Of a stretch of DNA of 21,585 nucleotides, positions 1-8,843 are shown piece after piece. Within the stretch, counting starts at the first letter, position 1. Each line of letters begins with the position of its first letter. Source of the stretch: Betaproteobacteria bacterium UBA5216. Its GTDB lineage: Bacteria; Pseudomonadota; Gammaproteobacteria; Burkholderiales; SG8-41. The notes under the pieces are model-generated. The model did no database searches. It had not been told where the DNA came from and was given only the letters and a program-made list of their open reading frames with translations. The translations under genes and the position numbers were made by a program. The stretch covers positions 1-21,585 of the forward strand of contig DHVE01000052.1 in assembly GCA_002412495.1 (NCBI GenBank), read 5' to 3'.

Positions 1-2
1 TC

Positions 3-2534
3 AACATGGACGAGGCGATGCTCGATTCCAAGGCGGCGATGAAGCGCTTTTTGAATCTGCTCGCGGGCGAACCGGATATTTCGCGCGTGCCGGTGATGAT
101 CGACTCGTCGAAGTGGGAGGTGATCGAGGCCGGCTTGAAGTGCGTGCAGGGCAAGCCCGTGGTCAATTCGATCAGCATGAAGGAAGGCGAAGCCGAGTTT
201 CTGCGCCAGGCGAAGTTGTGTAAACGCTACGGCGCGGCGGTGATCGTGATGGCCTTTGATGAACAAGGCCAGGCGGATACGTTCGCGCGCAAAACCGAAA
301 TCTGCAAACGCGCTTACGATTTGCTAACGCAAAAAGTCGGTTTCCCGCCGGAAGACATTATTTTTGATCCGAATATTTTTGCCATCGCCACCGGCATCGA
401 GGAACACAACAACTACGCGGTGGATTTCATCGAGGCCACGCGCTGGATACGCCAGAATCTGCCGCACGCCAAGGTGAGCGGCGGCGTATCGAACGTGAGT
501 TTTTCGTTCCGTGGCAATGACCCGGCGCGCGAGGCGATTCACACGGTGTTTTTGTATCACGCGATCAAAGCCGGCATGACCATGGGCATCGTCAACGCGG
601 GCATGGTGGGCGTGTACGACGACCTTGATCCCGTGTTGCGCGATCGCGTGGAAGACGTGGTGCTGAACCGCCGTCCGGACGCAACGGAGCGCATGATCGA
701 ATTCGCCGGCACGTTGAAGGCGGGTGCCGCCAAGGAAGAACAAACGCTCGAATGGCGGCAGGAGCCGGTGGAGAAACGCCTTGCGCACGCGCTGGTGCAT
801 GGTCTCACGCAGTGGATCACCGAAGACACCGAGGAAATGCGCGCGCAGATAGCCGCGCGCGGCGGGCGTCCGATCGAGGTGATCGAAGGCCCGTTGATGG
901 ACGGCATGAACATCGTCGGCGATTTGTTCGGCGCGGGCAAAATGTTTTTGCCGCAGGTGGTGAAATCCGCACGGGTGATGAAGCAGGCGGTGGCGCATCT
1001 GATTCCGTATATCGAGGAAGAAAAAGCGCGGCTGGCGAGCGTATCGGGCGAGGCCTCCAAACCCAAGGGCAAGATTGTGATTGCCACGGTCAAGGGCGAC
1101 GTACACGACATCGGCAAAAACATCGTGACCGTGGTGCTTCAATGCAACAACTACGAAGTCGTCAACATGGGCGTGATGGTGCCGTGCCAAAAAATTCTCG
1201 ACATGGCGAAAGCGGAAAAGGCCGACATCATCGGCCTGTCGGGGCTGATTACGCCCTCGCTTGAAGAGATGGCCAATGTCGCGCGCGAAATGCAGCGCCA
1301 GGGCTTTACACTGCCGCTGTTGATTGGCGGGGCGACGACCTCGCGCGTGCATACGGCGGTGAAAATCGCGCCGGGCTACACCAATGGCCAGACGGTATGG
1401 GTGCCCGATGCCTCGCGCAGCGTCACGGTGTGCAGCAGCCTGCTCGCCGAAGATGAAGTCACGCGCCGCAAGTATCTGGACGAATTGAACGCCGACTACG
1501 ACAAGGTGCGCGCGCAGCATGCCAACAAAAAGGGCCCGGAACTGATTCCGATTGCGGAGGCGCGCGCCAATCGCTTCAAAACCGATTGGAAAAAACACAC
1601 GCCGGCCGCGCCTGCTTTTCCGGGCATGAAGCTCCTGCGCAATTATGATCTGGCGGAAATCGCCGAACACATGGATTGGAGTCCGTTCTTCCAGACCTGG
1701 GATTTGGCGGGCTCGTATCCGAAAATTCTCGACGACGCGGTGGTGGGCAGTGAAGCGAAAAAAGTATTCGCCGACGCCCAGGCGATGCTGAAAAAAATCA
1801 TCAGCGGCAAATGGTTGCAGGCACACGGCGTGATGGGCTTGTTTGCCGCCAACAGCATCAACGAAGGCGAAGACATCGAGATTTACGGTGACGAAAGCGC
1901 CCGGCGTAACGGTCAACCCGTGATGACCTGGCACAACCTGCGCCAGCAGAACCGCAAGCCCACCGGCAATCCGAATCTGTGCCTCGGCGATTTTGTCGCG
2001 CCCAAGGAAAGCGGCGTGAAAGATTATATCGGTGCATTCGCGGTAACAGCCGGTTATGGCATCGAGAAAAAACTCGCCGAGTTCGAGAAAAATCACGACG
2101 ACTACAGCAGCATCCTGTTAAAGGCGCTAGCCGACCGTCTGGCCGAAGCGTTTGCGGAACTCTTGCACAAGCGCGTGCGGCGAGAATTTTGGGGCTATGC
2201 CAAGGATGAGTCGCTGGATAACGAAGCGATGATCGCGGAGAAATATCGCGGCATTCGTCCCGCGCCCGGTTATCCCGCGTGCCCGGATCACACCGAGAAG
2301 GAGGCGCTGTTCGCATTGCTCGATGCCAAGCGCGCGGGCATCACGCTGACCGAAAGTTTTGCCATGTGGCCGGCGTCGTCGGTGAGCGGGTTTTATCTGG
2401 CGCACCCGCAGGCGCAGTATTTCGCGGTGGGCAAGATAGGACGCGATCAGGTTGAGGATTACGCGCGGCGCAAGGGTATGGCGTTCGATGAGGCCGAACG
2501 CTGGTTAGCGCCGAACCTGGGGTATGATCGGTAG
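3..2534 (+). CDS. metH: Cobalamin-dependent methionine synthase, C-terminal part (5' end outside window)
   Basis: This enzyme moves a methyl group from 5-methyltetrahydrofolate through cob(I)alamin to homocysteine in the cytoplasm. The reading frame is already open at the left edge, so the gene starts upstream; the first Met inside the window (base 6) is internal. Counting from that Met, residues 1 to about 230 are the end of the pterin-binding domain. About 250-345 form the cap of the B12 module, and about 352-490 the B12-binding fold with the DVHDIG motif at 365-370. His367 should be the lower axial cobalt ligand. About 515-842 form the S-adenosylmethionine-binding reactivation domain, with the typical RPAPGYP stretch from Arg751. 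In many betaproteobacteria the homocysteine-binding domain is a separate upstream gene; the window cannot show whether that holds here. No residue loss or frameshift is seen in the visible part. The PhyH gene follows 29 bases after the stop. Confidence 0.97.
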   Translation, partial: NMDEAMLDSKAAMKRFLNLLAGEPDISRVPVMIDSSKWEVIEAGLKCVQGKPVVNSISMKEGEAEFLRQAKLCKRYGAAVIVMAFDEQGQADTFARKTEICKRAYDLLTQKVGFPPEDIIFDPNIFAIATGIEEHNNYAVDFIEATRWIRQNLPHAKVSGGVSNVSFSFRGNDPAREAIHTVFLYHAIKAGMTMGIVNAGMVGVYDDLDPVLRDRVEDVVLNRRPDATERMIEFAGTLKAGAAKEEQTLEWRQEPVEKRLAHALVHGLTQWITEDTEEMRAQIAARGGRPIEVIEGPLMDGMNIVGDLFGAGKMFLPQVVKSARVMKQAVAHLIPYIEEEKARLASVSGEASKPKGKIVIATVKGDVHDIGKNIVTVVLQCNNYEVVNMGVMVPCQKILDMAKAEKADIIGLSGLITPSLEEMANVAREMQRQGFTLPLLIGGATTSRVHTAVKIAPGYTNGQTVWVPDASRSVTVCSSLLAEDEVTRRKYLDELNADYDKVRAQHANKKGPELIPIAEARANRFKTDWKKHTPAAPAFPGMKLLRNYDLAEIAEHMDWSPFFQTWDLAGSYPKILDDAVVGSEAKKVFADAQAMLKKIISGKWLQAHGVMGLFAANSINEGEDIEIYGDESARRNGQPVMTWHNLRQQNRKPTGNPNLCLGDFVAPKESGVKDYIGAFAVTAGYGIEKKLAEFEKNHDDYSSILLKALADRLAEAFAELLHKRVRREFWGYAKDESLDNEAMIAEKYRGIRPAPGYPACPDHTEKEALFALLDAKRAGITLTESFAMWPASSVSGFYLAHPQAQYFAVGKIGRDQVEDYARRKGMAFDEAERWLAPNLGYDR

Positions 2535-2563
2535 GGGTGTTGCTGTGCACGCAAAATAATTTG

Positions 2564-3340
2564 ATGCCCTCGACATTCAACAAAACCGAATTAACCCAGT
2601 TTCAGCGCGACGGCTACGCCATCGTCCGCAACCTTGCACCTGCGGCCACGGTGGCGCGCATGCGTGACGTCGCGTTGCAACATCTCGCGGAGCCGCGTCT
2701 CCCCGTCGAGTACGAAACCGACACGCAGTACCCTGGCGCGCCCGTGTCGCTTGATGCGCCGGGCGGACGCACGGTGCGGCGGCTGTTGCAGGCCTACGCA
2801 CGCGATGCCGTGTTTCGCGAATGGGCATTGTCGCTGGAAATCGCCGCGCGATTACGTCAACTGCTCGGCGCGCAGGTCGCGCTGTCGCAGGCGCATCACA
2901 ACTGCATCATGACCAAGAACCCCGCGTATAGCAGCGTCACGCACTGGCATCGTGATATCCGCTATTGGTCGTTTAAGAGATCCGAACTGGTGTCGGTGTG
3001 GCTCGCGCTGGGCGATGAGCAAGTGCCAAACGGGTGCCTGTTGCTGCTGCCCGGATCGCATCGCATGGAATTTTGTGCCGATCAACTCGATGCGGCGCAA
3101 TTTCTGCGTGCCGATCACGACGGCAATCGCGCCCTGATCAAGACCCAAATCGCTGCTGAGTTACGCGCCGGTGATGTACTGTTCTTTCATTGTCGGCTGT
3201 TTCATGCGGCCGGCCGCAACCAGACGGCCGCGACCAAGCTGTCGGTGGTGCATACCTATCACGCGGCGAATAACCCGCCGTTGCCGGGCACGCGGTCGGC
3301 GGCGCTGCCCAGCGTTGCGCTCCCCAGGGGTGATATGTAA
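2564..3340 (+). CDS. Phytanoyl-CoA dioxygenase (PhyH) family protein
   Basis: This is a 258-residue protein of the PhyH branch of Fe(II)/2-oxoglutarate-dependent oxygenases, probably cytoplasmic. The metal-binding triad is visible: His129 and Asp131 in an HRD stretch, and the distal His214 in LFHAAGRN. An Arg shortly after (GRN) and a later TKLSVVHTYH segment fit the 2-oxoglutarate side of the site. Between them, VPNGCLLLLPGSHR is the usual PhyH signature of a glycine/proline turn before the GSH motif. I chose the ATG at 2564 because the product then begins just ahead of the conserved helix ending in FQRDGYAIVRN. A GTG at 2537 would add nine residues and has a better upstream purine run (GTAGGGG, overlapping the metH stop). 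The gene may be co-transcribed with metH. The substrate cannot be inferred; bacterial relatives act on many small molecules. Confidence 0.85.
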   Translation: MPSTFNKTELTQFQRDGYAIVRNLAPAATVARMRDVALQHLAEPRLPVEYETDTQYPGAPVSLDAPGGRTVRRLLQAYARDAVFREWALSLEIAARLRQLLGAQVALSQAHHNCIMTKNPAYSSVTHWHRDIRYWSFKRSELVSVWLALGDEQVPNGCLLLLPGSHRMEFCADQLDAAQFLRADHDGNRALIKTQIAAELRAGDVLFFHCRLFHAAGRNQTAATKLSVVHTYHAANNPPLPGTRSAALPSVALPRGDM

Positions 3341-3343
3341 GTC

Positions 3344-3392
3344 ATTGTTTTTAAATAACAATATTTTGTCCGGATGGCTGTAAGTTTCAGCC
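3344..3392. promoter_or_regulatory. Two small inverted repeats upstream of the P460-cupredoxin gene
   Basis: The non-coding stretch 3341-3467 contains an AT-rich inverted repeat with ATTGTT/AACAAT arms at 3344-3362 (7-base loop). Next to it is a GGCTG/CAGCC hairpin at 3376-3392. The first could be an operator and the second a weak transcript-end hairpin for the PhyH gene, but it has no T run. No convincing -35/-10 pair was found. Both repeats are short enough to arise by chance. Confidence 0.25.
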
Positions 3393-3467
3393 GTGCGTGC
3401 CGACCAATCCACGGACGACACGATTCGCGTCAGCGTATTGACTTCATTTTTTGATCCGGAGGGGAAC

Positions 3468-4283
3468 ATGAAACTTCATCACAAATTGGCTGTGGGTGTT
3501 GCAGTCGCCGGCGCAATCGCAGCCGGCGCATTGATGGCGCAGGCGACGGTCGGGCCCAAGGATGTCGCGTTTCCCACGGGCTTTGAAAAGTGGGAGATGT
3601 ATCAGCAGTTGAATCGGCATGACGTGAAGCAATACCGCGAGCTGTACGCCAAACCCGAAATCGTCAAAGCCGTGCGCGAAGGCAAGCCCATCCCCAACGG
3701 CGCAGTATTGGCCATTGCCGTTTTCGCCGCACAGGAAGGCGCCGACGGCAAGCCGCTGCGCGATGCCAAGGGCAATTTCATCAAGGGCAAGCCCATGCTC
3801 GTGACCGTGATGGAAAAGCGGGCTGGCTGGGGCAATTCGGTGCCGGCCGAGTGGCGCAACGGCGACTGGCAATATGCGGCCTATTTTCCGGATGGCAAAC
3901 CCAACGAAAAAGCCAATGCCGGCATCAAGGCATGTTTTGAGTGTCATTTGCCACACGCCAAGCAGGATTTCGTGATTTCCCTCGCGGGCCTGGCGGGCAC
4001 CGCGCCGGGCGCCGCAACCCGCCCCTCGGGCGCGGGCAACGTGGCCATCGCCGAATTTTTGTTCGGCCCGGAAAAAGTAACCGTGAAGGCCGGCCAGACG
4101 ATCACCTGGACCAACATCGACGATTCGCCGCATCAAGTGACAGTGCAGGGCGCTACCACGCTGCGCACGCCGGTGGTGTTGAAAGGCCAGAGCACGGCGC
4201 TGCAATTTAACGACGAAGGCACCTACGGTTACATCTGCGGCCTGCATCCGGGGATGAAGGGCGAGATTGTGGTGACGAAGTAG
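3468..4283 (+). CDS. Exported cytochrome P460-like / cupredoxin fusion protein
   Basis: This is a 271-residue exported protein. I chose the ATG at 3468 because GGAGGGG lies just upstream and a clean signal peptide follows (charged KLHHK, then an Ala/Gly/Val core ending near MAQA, residue 26). An in-frame ATG further upstream would put about 25 charged residues before the signal. Residues about 30-175 resemble the cytochrome P460 family, with a c-type haem motif CFECH at 156-160. Residues about 190-271 form a cupredoxin with a full type 1 copper ligand set: His222 (SPHQV), Cys257, His260 and Met263. The C-x2-H-x2-M spacing is that of amicyanin. Haem and copper in one chain suggest internal electron transfer in the periplasm. 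P460 proteins oxidise hydroxylamine or bind NO in nitrifiers and methanotrophs, but that activity is not shown here and the haem-crosslinking Lys cannot be assigned by eye. The gene stands alone, convergent with the next one. Confidence 0.82.
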   Translation: MKLHHKLAVGVAVAGAIAAGALMAQATVGPKDVAFPTGFEKWEMYQQLNRHDVKQYRELYAKPEIVKAVREGKPIPNGAVLAIAVFAAQEGADGKPLRDAKGNFIKGKPMLVTVMEKRAGWGNSVPAEWRNGDWQYAAYFPDGKPNEKANAGIKACFECHLPHAKQDFVISLAGLAGTAPGAATRPSGAGNVAIAEFLFGPEKVTVKAGQTITWTNIDDSPHQVTVQGATTLRTPVVLKGQSTALQFNDEGTYGYICGLHPGMKGEIVVTK

Positions 4284-4289
4284 TCTGTT

Positions 4290-4304
4290 GCGTGAGGCGC
4301 GAGG
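4290..4304 (+). repeat. 15-base dispersed repeat, copy 1 (GCGTGAGGCGCGAGG)
   Basis: A perfect second copy lies at 9195-9209. Both sit at the 3' end of a plus-strand gene: this copy begins 7 bases after the P460-cupredoxin stop. It falls in the 45-base convergent gap before the Bug gene. The function is unknown; it could be part of an extragenic repeat family. Confidence 0.5.
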
Positions 4305-4328
4305 CGCGATCACCCGTGGGATTCGTCC

Positions 4329-5303
4329 TCACTCCACCCGTATATTCGCGGCCCGTATCACTCTTGCGTACCGATCCACTTCACCCTTGAAAAAGGCCGC
4401 GAATTCCTGCGGTGTGCTGCCCACCGGGTCGGCGCCTTCCTTGGCCATGAACTCGCGCACTTCGGGCGCCTTGATGGCGTTGGCGATTTCAGTGCTGATT
4501 TTGTTGACGATGACCGCGGGTATTGCCGCGGGCGCGAACACCGCATACCAGTTGGTTGACTCGAAGCCCGGATAAAGCGACGCCATCGGTGTGGCCTGCG
4601 GAACCAGTGCAGACGGTTTGACGGTGGTCACCGCCAGCGCCTTGATCTTGCCGGTACGGATGTGCGGCAATGACGTCAGCGCACCGGCAAAACTGAAATC
4701 CACTTCGCCGCTCATCAGCGCGATGGTCGCGGGCCCCGAGCCTTTGTAGGCTATATGCGCCGCCTGTATGCCCGCGCTTTGTTTGAACATTTCCAGCACC
4801 AGGTGATTGGCGCTGCCGTTGCCGCCCGACGCGGCGTTCATTTTGCCGGCCTGTTTTTTCGCCAGCGCGATGAATTCCTTTACCGAACTAACGGGCACGC
4901 TGGCATGCACCACCAGATACTGCGCCGCCGAGGAAATCTGCCCGACCGGTGCGAGATCCTTTAACAGATCGAACGAGAGATTTTTGCTCAGCGTGTACGC
5001 GCCCGCGAGCGTCGATGCTGCGCATAGCAAGGTGTAGCCATCGGGCGGTGATTTCACCACGTACTCGGTGCCGATCATGCTGGCGGCGCCAGTGCGGTTT
5101 TCGACCACAAACGACTGCCCCATGCTTTCCTGGAATTTGCGGGCCAACAACCGCGCTTGCGGGTCGGTGCCGCCACCCGGCGCCACGGGCACGACGATGC
5201 GCACGGTTTTGACCGGGTAGGCGGGTGTGTTTTGCGCCAGGGTCACGGCAGGCAGGAGCAACCCAAACCCGGCAGCCCCGATCGCGCACGAAAAGAATTT
5301 CAT
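4329..5303 (-). CDS. Bug-family (TctC-like) tripartite tricarboxylate transporter substrate-binding protein
   Basis: This is a 324-residue periplasmic solute-binding protein. The ATG at 5303 is preceded by GGGAGA at good spacing, and the product opens with a signal peptide (MKFFS... ending near TLAQ). An ATG eight codons upstream would precede that Shine-Dalgarno and is less likely. Family marks are VRIVVPVAPGGGTD, with the ligand-binding PGG-x-x-D loop, then a VENRTGA segment, SPPDGYTLL, ASGGNGSANHL and HIAYKGSGPA. These proteins bind carboxylates or related small anions, and normally hand them to TctA/TctB; neither is nearby. The gene lies 45 bases downstream of the phosphatase gene on the same strand, so the two may be co-transcribed. 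Confidence 0.93.
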   Translation of the reverse strand: MKFFSCAIGAAGFGLLLPAVTLAQNTPAYPVKTVRIVVPVAPGGGTDPQARLLARKFQESMGQSFVVENRTGAASMIGTEYVVKSPPDGYTLLCAASTLAGAYTLSKNLSFDLLKDLAPVGQISSAAQYLVVHASVPVSSVKEFIALAKKQAGKMNAASGGNGSANHLVLEMFKQSAGIQAAHIAYKGSGPATIALMSGEVDFSFAGALTSLPHIRTGKIKALAVTTVKPSALVPQATPMASLYPGFESTNWYAVFAPAAIPAVIVNKISTEIANAIKAPEVREFMAKEGADPVGSTPQEFAAFFKGEVDRYARVIRAANIRVE

Positions 5304-5348
5304 ATCGCTATCTCCCGATTGCGCCAATTGTGCGCCTACGCAAATCCG

Positions 5349-7280
5349 TTAACTACCGATCTCGCCACCATCCGCCTTGGTGATCGCCACCACGGCGGCA
5401 CGCGGTGGCATGTCGGGCTTGAAATCTGGCCAACGCGTGGAAGGCTTGTCGAAGGTGGAGCCTTTCTCGTCGCCAGGATGCTGTATTGAAAGAAACAGCG
5501 TCTTGCCGTCGGGCGTGAACGCCGGGCCGGTGCATTCCGCACCGCGCGGCGAACTGAAAAAGCAGCGCGTTATGCCGCGATGGGGGCCGCTGGCTTCAGC
5601 GGCGTACAGGCTGTCGGCGAAACCGGCCCAGTCTTCCTGCCCGTCGGTGGCGATCCAGATGCGACCTTTGGGGTCGAACGCCAGATTGTCGGGCGCAGCA
5701 ATCCAGCCATTGGAGGAAACCGTGCCGTGATAGCGTGCGCCGTGTTCCGGGTTTTTGGGGTCACCACCAATGATAAAAAACTCCCACGGACACTCCGTCG
5801 CGGCGTGATCGGGCTTGCCGTTTGCCATTGGCGGAATGATTTCGATGATGTGCCCGTGCTTGTTGGGCCCGCGCGGATTGGCGGCATCGGCCTGTTCGGG
5901 CTTGCGCAACTCATTGTAGGTACATACGACATAGACGCGACCGGTCAGTGGATTGGGTTCCACGTCTTCGGGCCTGTCCATCGGTGTCGCACCCAGCAGG
6001 TCGGCGGCGCGGCGCGTGTCGATCAGCACATCGCCCTGATTTTCGAATCCGTTGGCCTTGGTGAGCGGCCCTTGTCCAAACACCAGCGGCAGCCACTGCA
6101 TTTTGCCGTCGGCGTTGAAACGCGCGACATAGAGCGTGCCGTTATCCAGCAGATCGCGGTTTGCGGCGGCGTTCGCCGGATCGTAACGGTCACGCGTGAC
6201 AAACTTGTAAACGTAGTTCATCCGCTCGTCGTCGCCGGAATAGGCGACGACACGCCCATCGTGGCTGATGATGGTGTTGGCACATTCATATTTGCAGCGA
6301 CCCATGGCAGTGCGTTTCACCGGCACCGATTTGGGATCATAGGGATCAACCTCCACGATCCATCCAAAGCGGTTGGCTTCGTTCGGCTCGCGATTCAGAT
6401 TGAAACGGTCAATATGCCTGCCCCACAAATAGCGGCCCTTGCCCGTGATGCCCATACGCTTCCACGAGGCGGCCTCGCGCCCGACACTGGCGTCGCCGGT
6501 GAAATAGTTCTGAATATTCTCTTCGCCGAACAGCACCGTGCCCCAAGGCGTGGTGCCACCGGCGCAATTGACTATCGTGCCAATGACACGCGTGCCGGAA
6601 ACGTCAGCGCGGGTTGTCATGCGGGGATGGCCGGCGGCGGGGCCGGAAATTCGAATAGGGGTGCTACGCGCCGAAATGCGGCGGTTGTAAACGCTGTTGC
6701 GATTCATCGACCATTGCCCATTGCGATTCTCGACTTCGACGATCGAGTGGCCGGTTGCCGCCATTTCGGTCTCGCATTGTTCGCGGGTCACGTTTTTGGC
6801 ATAGTCCGCGGCGTTATAGCCGGGCCACATAAGCTGTGCCAGAGTGTATTCGTTGTTGACGCACAGCAATCCACGCGTGGAACTGTTCGATCCTCGCGGC
6901 AGCGGCATGAAGGCGATGTAGTCATTGTTGGCGCCGAACTGCTCTTCTTGCGCCTCCGCTGTTTGTTGCCGTGGATTGAACTCGGGCGCGTCTGCATGCA
7001 GCGGATCACCCCAACGCACCAGCGTGCGCACATTGTAACCGGGTGCCACGTGGTGTGTTTCGTCCATAAATCGGCCTGATTCGGTGAACGTCAGCGACGA
7101 ACCCCTGGGTTCCAGCGCGGGTGTGGCGCAGCCAAATAAACCATAGACGCCTGCCGCCGTCATACTCTTCAACGCAGTGCGCCGCGTCATGCGCGCGTCC
7201 ATCAATTGAGAGATGGTCGGCTGGGTCGAGGCGTTTGCAACGATGTCATCCGGGTTCCCGGTTTGCAGTGGGCTGGTCAT
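5349..7280 (-). CDS. PhoX-type alkaline phosphatase family protein (DUF839), Tat-exported
   Basis: This is a 643-residue member of the PhoX/DUF839 family, Ca/Fe-dependent phosphomonoesterases exported folded. The N-terminus has a long n-region, twin arginines 33-34 in MTRRTALK, and a hydrophobic stretch ending in LFGC at 48-51. That could be a loose lipobox, so membrane anchoring is possible. The family cores VNNEYT (141-146) and VNCAGGTTPWGT with Cys239, followed by EEN, match metal-site motifs of PhoX. Later segments GRCKYECAN, DDERMNYVYKF, RPEDVEPNP and the C-terminal AFDPKGRIWIATDGQ are also typical. The start at 7280 is supported by AAGGAGAA just upstream. The likely role is phosphate scavenging from organic phosphates in the periplasm. 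No convincing Pho box was found in 7281-7460. Close relatives are often annotated only as PhoX family, so the exact substrate is open. Confidence 0.92.
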   Translation of the reverse strand: MTSPLQTGNPDDIVANASTQPTISQLMDARMTRRTALKSMTAAGVYGLFGCATPALEPRGSSLTFTESGRFMDETHHVAPGYNVRTLVRWGDPLHADAPEFNPRQQTAEAQEEQFGANNDYIAFMPLPRGSNSSTRGLLCVNNEYTLAQLMWPGYNAADYAKNVTREQCETEMAATGHSIVEVENRNGQWSMNRNSVYNRRISARSTPIRISGPAAGHPRMTTRADVSGTRVIGTIVNCAGGTTPWGTVLFGEENIQNYFTGDASVGREAASWKRMGITGKGRYLWGRHIDRFNLNREPNEANRFGWIVEVDPYDPKSVPVKRTAMGRCKYECANTIISHDGRVVAYSGDDERMNYVYKFVTRDRYDPANAAANRDLLDNGTLYVARFNADGKMQWLPLVFGQGPLTKANGFENQGDVLIDTRRAADLLGATPMDRPEDVEPNPLTGRVYVVCTYNELRKPEQADAANPRGPNKHGHIIEIIPPMANGKPDHAATECPWEFFIIGGDPKNPEHGARYHGTVSSNGWIAAPDNLAFDPKGRIWIATDGQEDWAGFADSLYAAEASGPHRGITRCFFSSPRGAECTGPAFTPDGKTLFLSIQHPGDEKGSTFDKPSTRWPDFKPDMPPRAAVVAITKADGGEIGS

Positions 7281-7460
7281 GTGGCCTTCTCCTTGGCGAA
7301 TTCCGTGAAAACGCAGCTTAATGGAATAATTCGAAAGGTTACAATGTTTACTGAAAGGTTCGGCGGCAAAACAAGACTAATCACGAGGAAACGCCCGATA
7401 CGGTGGGTGGTACGGGCACTGCATTGATTCGATAATGACGCAACAGGGTTTGGCGCAATA

Positions 7461-8720
7461 ATGAAACGCATCCTCGTGCTTTTCCCCAAGGATTGGGACC
7501 GCGACGAATTTGAGCAGCCGCGTTACCGCGAGCGGTTCGAGTTCTTCTACGAAGGGTTTGATCTCTTCACGTTCCCTGAAAACGCGCGGCTGATGACCTT
7601 TAACGCGGCGCGTTACGCCGATAAACTGGTCAAAAAATACCGGGGCCGCATCGACGGGGTGATCAGCAACAACGAGCAATTTGGCGCGCTGATCGCGGCT
7701 GTGGTTGCCCAGCGGCTGGGATTGCCGGGCACCGATCCGGCGGTGATTATTGCCGCGCAACATAAATATTACGCGCGCTGCCTGCAACAAAAAATCGTGC
7801 CCGAGGCGACGCCGGGCTTTTCGGTGTTCCCGTACCAGTTGGCATCGGCCACCGACACCGGCTTGCCGTTCCCGTTTTACGTCAAGCCGGTCAAGGCGAC
7901 CTATTCGGTGCTCGCGCGGCGCGTGGATAATTTCGCGCAGTTGCAATCGCATCTGCGATTTAATTTTCTGGAAACGCTGATCATCCGCAAGCTGGTCAAA
8001 CCGTTTAACGACCTGATGGCACGCTACACGCCATTCACCATCGACGCGCATCACTTGATCGGCGAAGAAATCATGACCGGCGTGCAGGTCAATCTCGATG
8101 GTTTCATACACAACGGCAAGATGACCATCCTCGGCATCGTCGATGAGGTGATGTATCCGGGCACCCAGGCCTTTGCGCGCTTCGAGTACCCCTCGCGCCT
8201 GCCCGCCGAGGTGCAGACGCGCATGAAGGCGCTCGCGGAAAAATTGCTCACCGGGATTGATTACGGCCACGGCTTCTTCAACGTCGAGCTAATGTATCAG
8301 CCGGACACAGGGCGCATCCAGGTCATTGAAATCAATCCGCGCATGGCCTCGCAGATCGTCAACCTGTATCGCCGCGTGGATGGTTACGATCCATATGAAG
8401 TGTTGATCGACCTCGCGCTGGGCAATGCGCCGCGCGTGAGCGTGGGCGAGGGCGCGTTCGGCGCGGCGGCGAGCTTTGTGTTCCGCCGCTTCGATGGGCG
8501 CGAAGTCACGCGCGTGCCGGGGCGCGCGCAGATCGATGCCGTGCAGCAACGTTACCCCGATGCGCGGTTGATGCTCTACCTGAAGCGCGGCTCGGGGCTC
8601 GCGCGCGAAATGAAATGGCTCGGCAGCTACCGCTATGCCGTGCTGAATCTCGGTGGCGCCAGCGCCGAAGACCTGCATCAACGCTACAACGACATCCGCC
8701 GCGAACTGTCGTTCGAATAA
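7461..8720 (+). CDS. ATP-grasp domain protein of unknown substrate
   Basis: This is a 419-residue cytoplasmic protein. Residues 1 to about 105 form a Rossmann-like pre-ATP-grasp region (KRILVLFPKDWDRDEF, later ISNNEQFGALIAAVVAQRLG). After it comes an ATP-grasp core. FYVKPVKATYS carries the nucleotide-binding Lys, GEEIMTGVQVNLDGF the central strand pair, FNVELMY the first metal-binding Glu, and VIEINPRMASQ the Glu-x-Asn pair that closes the Mg-ATP site. ATP-grasp enzymes make acyl-phosphate intermediates and join a carboxylate to an amine or thiol, so a ligase role is expected, but the substrate cannot be told. The about 80-residue C-terminal tail is family-specific. Its only upstream signal is a weak CAGGG. 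It diverges from the phosphatase across 180 bases of non-coding DNA and stands alone. Confidence 0.85.
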   Translation: MKRILVLFPKDWDRDEFEQPRYRERFEFFYEGFDLFTFPENARLMTFNAARYADKLVKKYRGRIDGVISNNEQFGALIAAVVAQRLGLPGTDPAVIIAAQHKYYARCLQQKIVPEATPGFSVFPYQLASATDTGLPFPFYVKPVKATYSVLARRVDNFAQLQSHLRFNFLETLIIRKLVKPFNDLMARYTPFTIDAHHLIGEEIMTGVQVNLDGFIHNGKMTILGIVDEVMYPGTQAFARFEYPSRLPAEVQTRMKALAEKLLTGIDYGHGFFNVELMYQPDTGRIQVIEINPRMASQIVNLYRRVDGYDPYEVLIDLALGNAPRVSVGEGAFGAAASFVFRRFDGREVTRVPGRAQIDAVQQRYPDARLMLYLKRGSGLAREMKWLGSYRYAVLNLGGASAEDLHQRYNDIRRELSFE

Positions 8721-8843
8721 GCCGCCTGCTCCCAGCATTAGGCCGCCACGCGCCACACGTTCCGCGCCGCGCCGGTTGCGGTACCATGGCCGCGCCCGTC
8801 GCTCCCATGCGGACCATAAAAATATATTTTAAAACAAATACTT

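Noticed and set aside
324..2096. A 590-codon open frame antisense to metH
   Set aside because: It is a high-GC mirror of a strongly conserved gene; the product is rich in His/Arg/Ala runs and resembles no family, while the opposite strand is unmistakably MetH.
5580..7079. A 499-codon plus-strand frame opposite the PhoX gene
   Set aside because: Antisense shadow of a gene with clear motifs and a good ribosome site; the product looks like random GC-rich translation.
7321..7380. Possible Pho box before the phosphatase (a CAGTAAACATTGTAAC stretch on the minus strand)
   Set aside because: Only part of the direct-repeat consensus is met and the spacing is wrong; not enough to claim PhoB control.
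7381..7460. Promoter for the ATP-grasp gene (GATAAT near 7430)
   Set aside because: No -35 element at acceptable spacing could be found.
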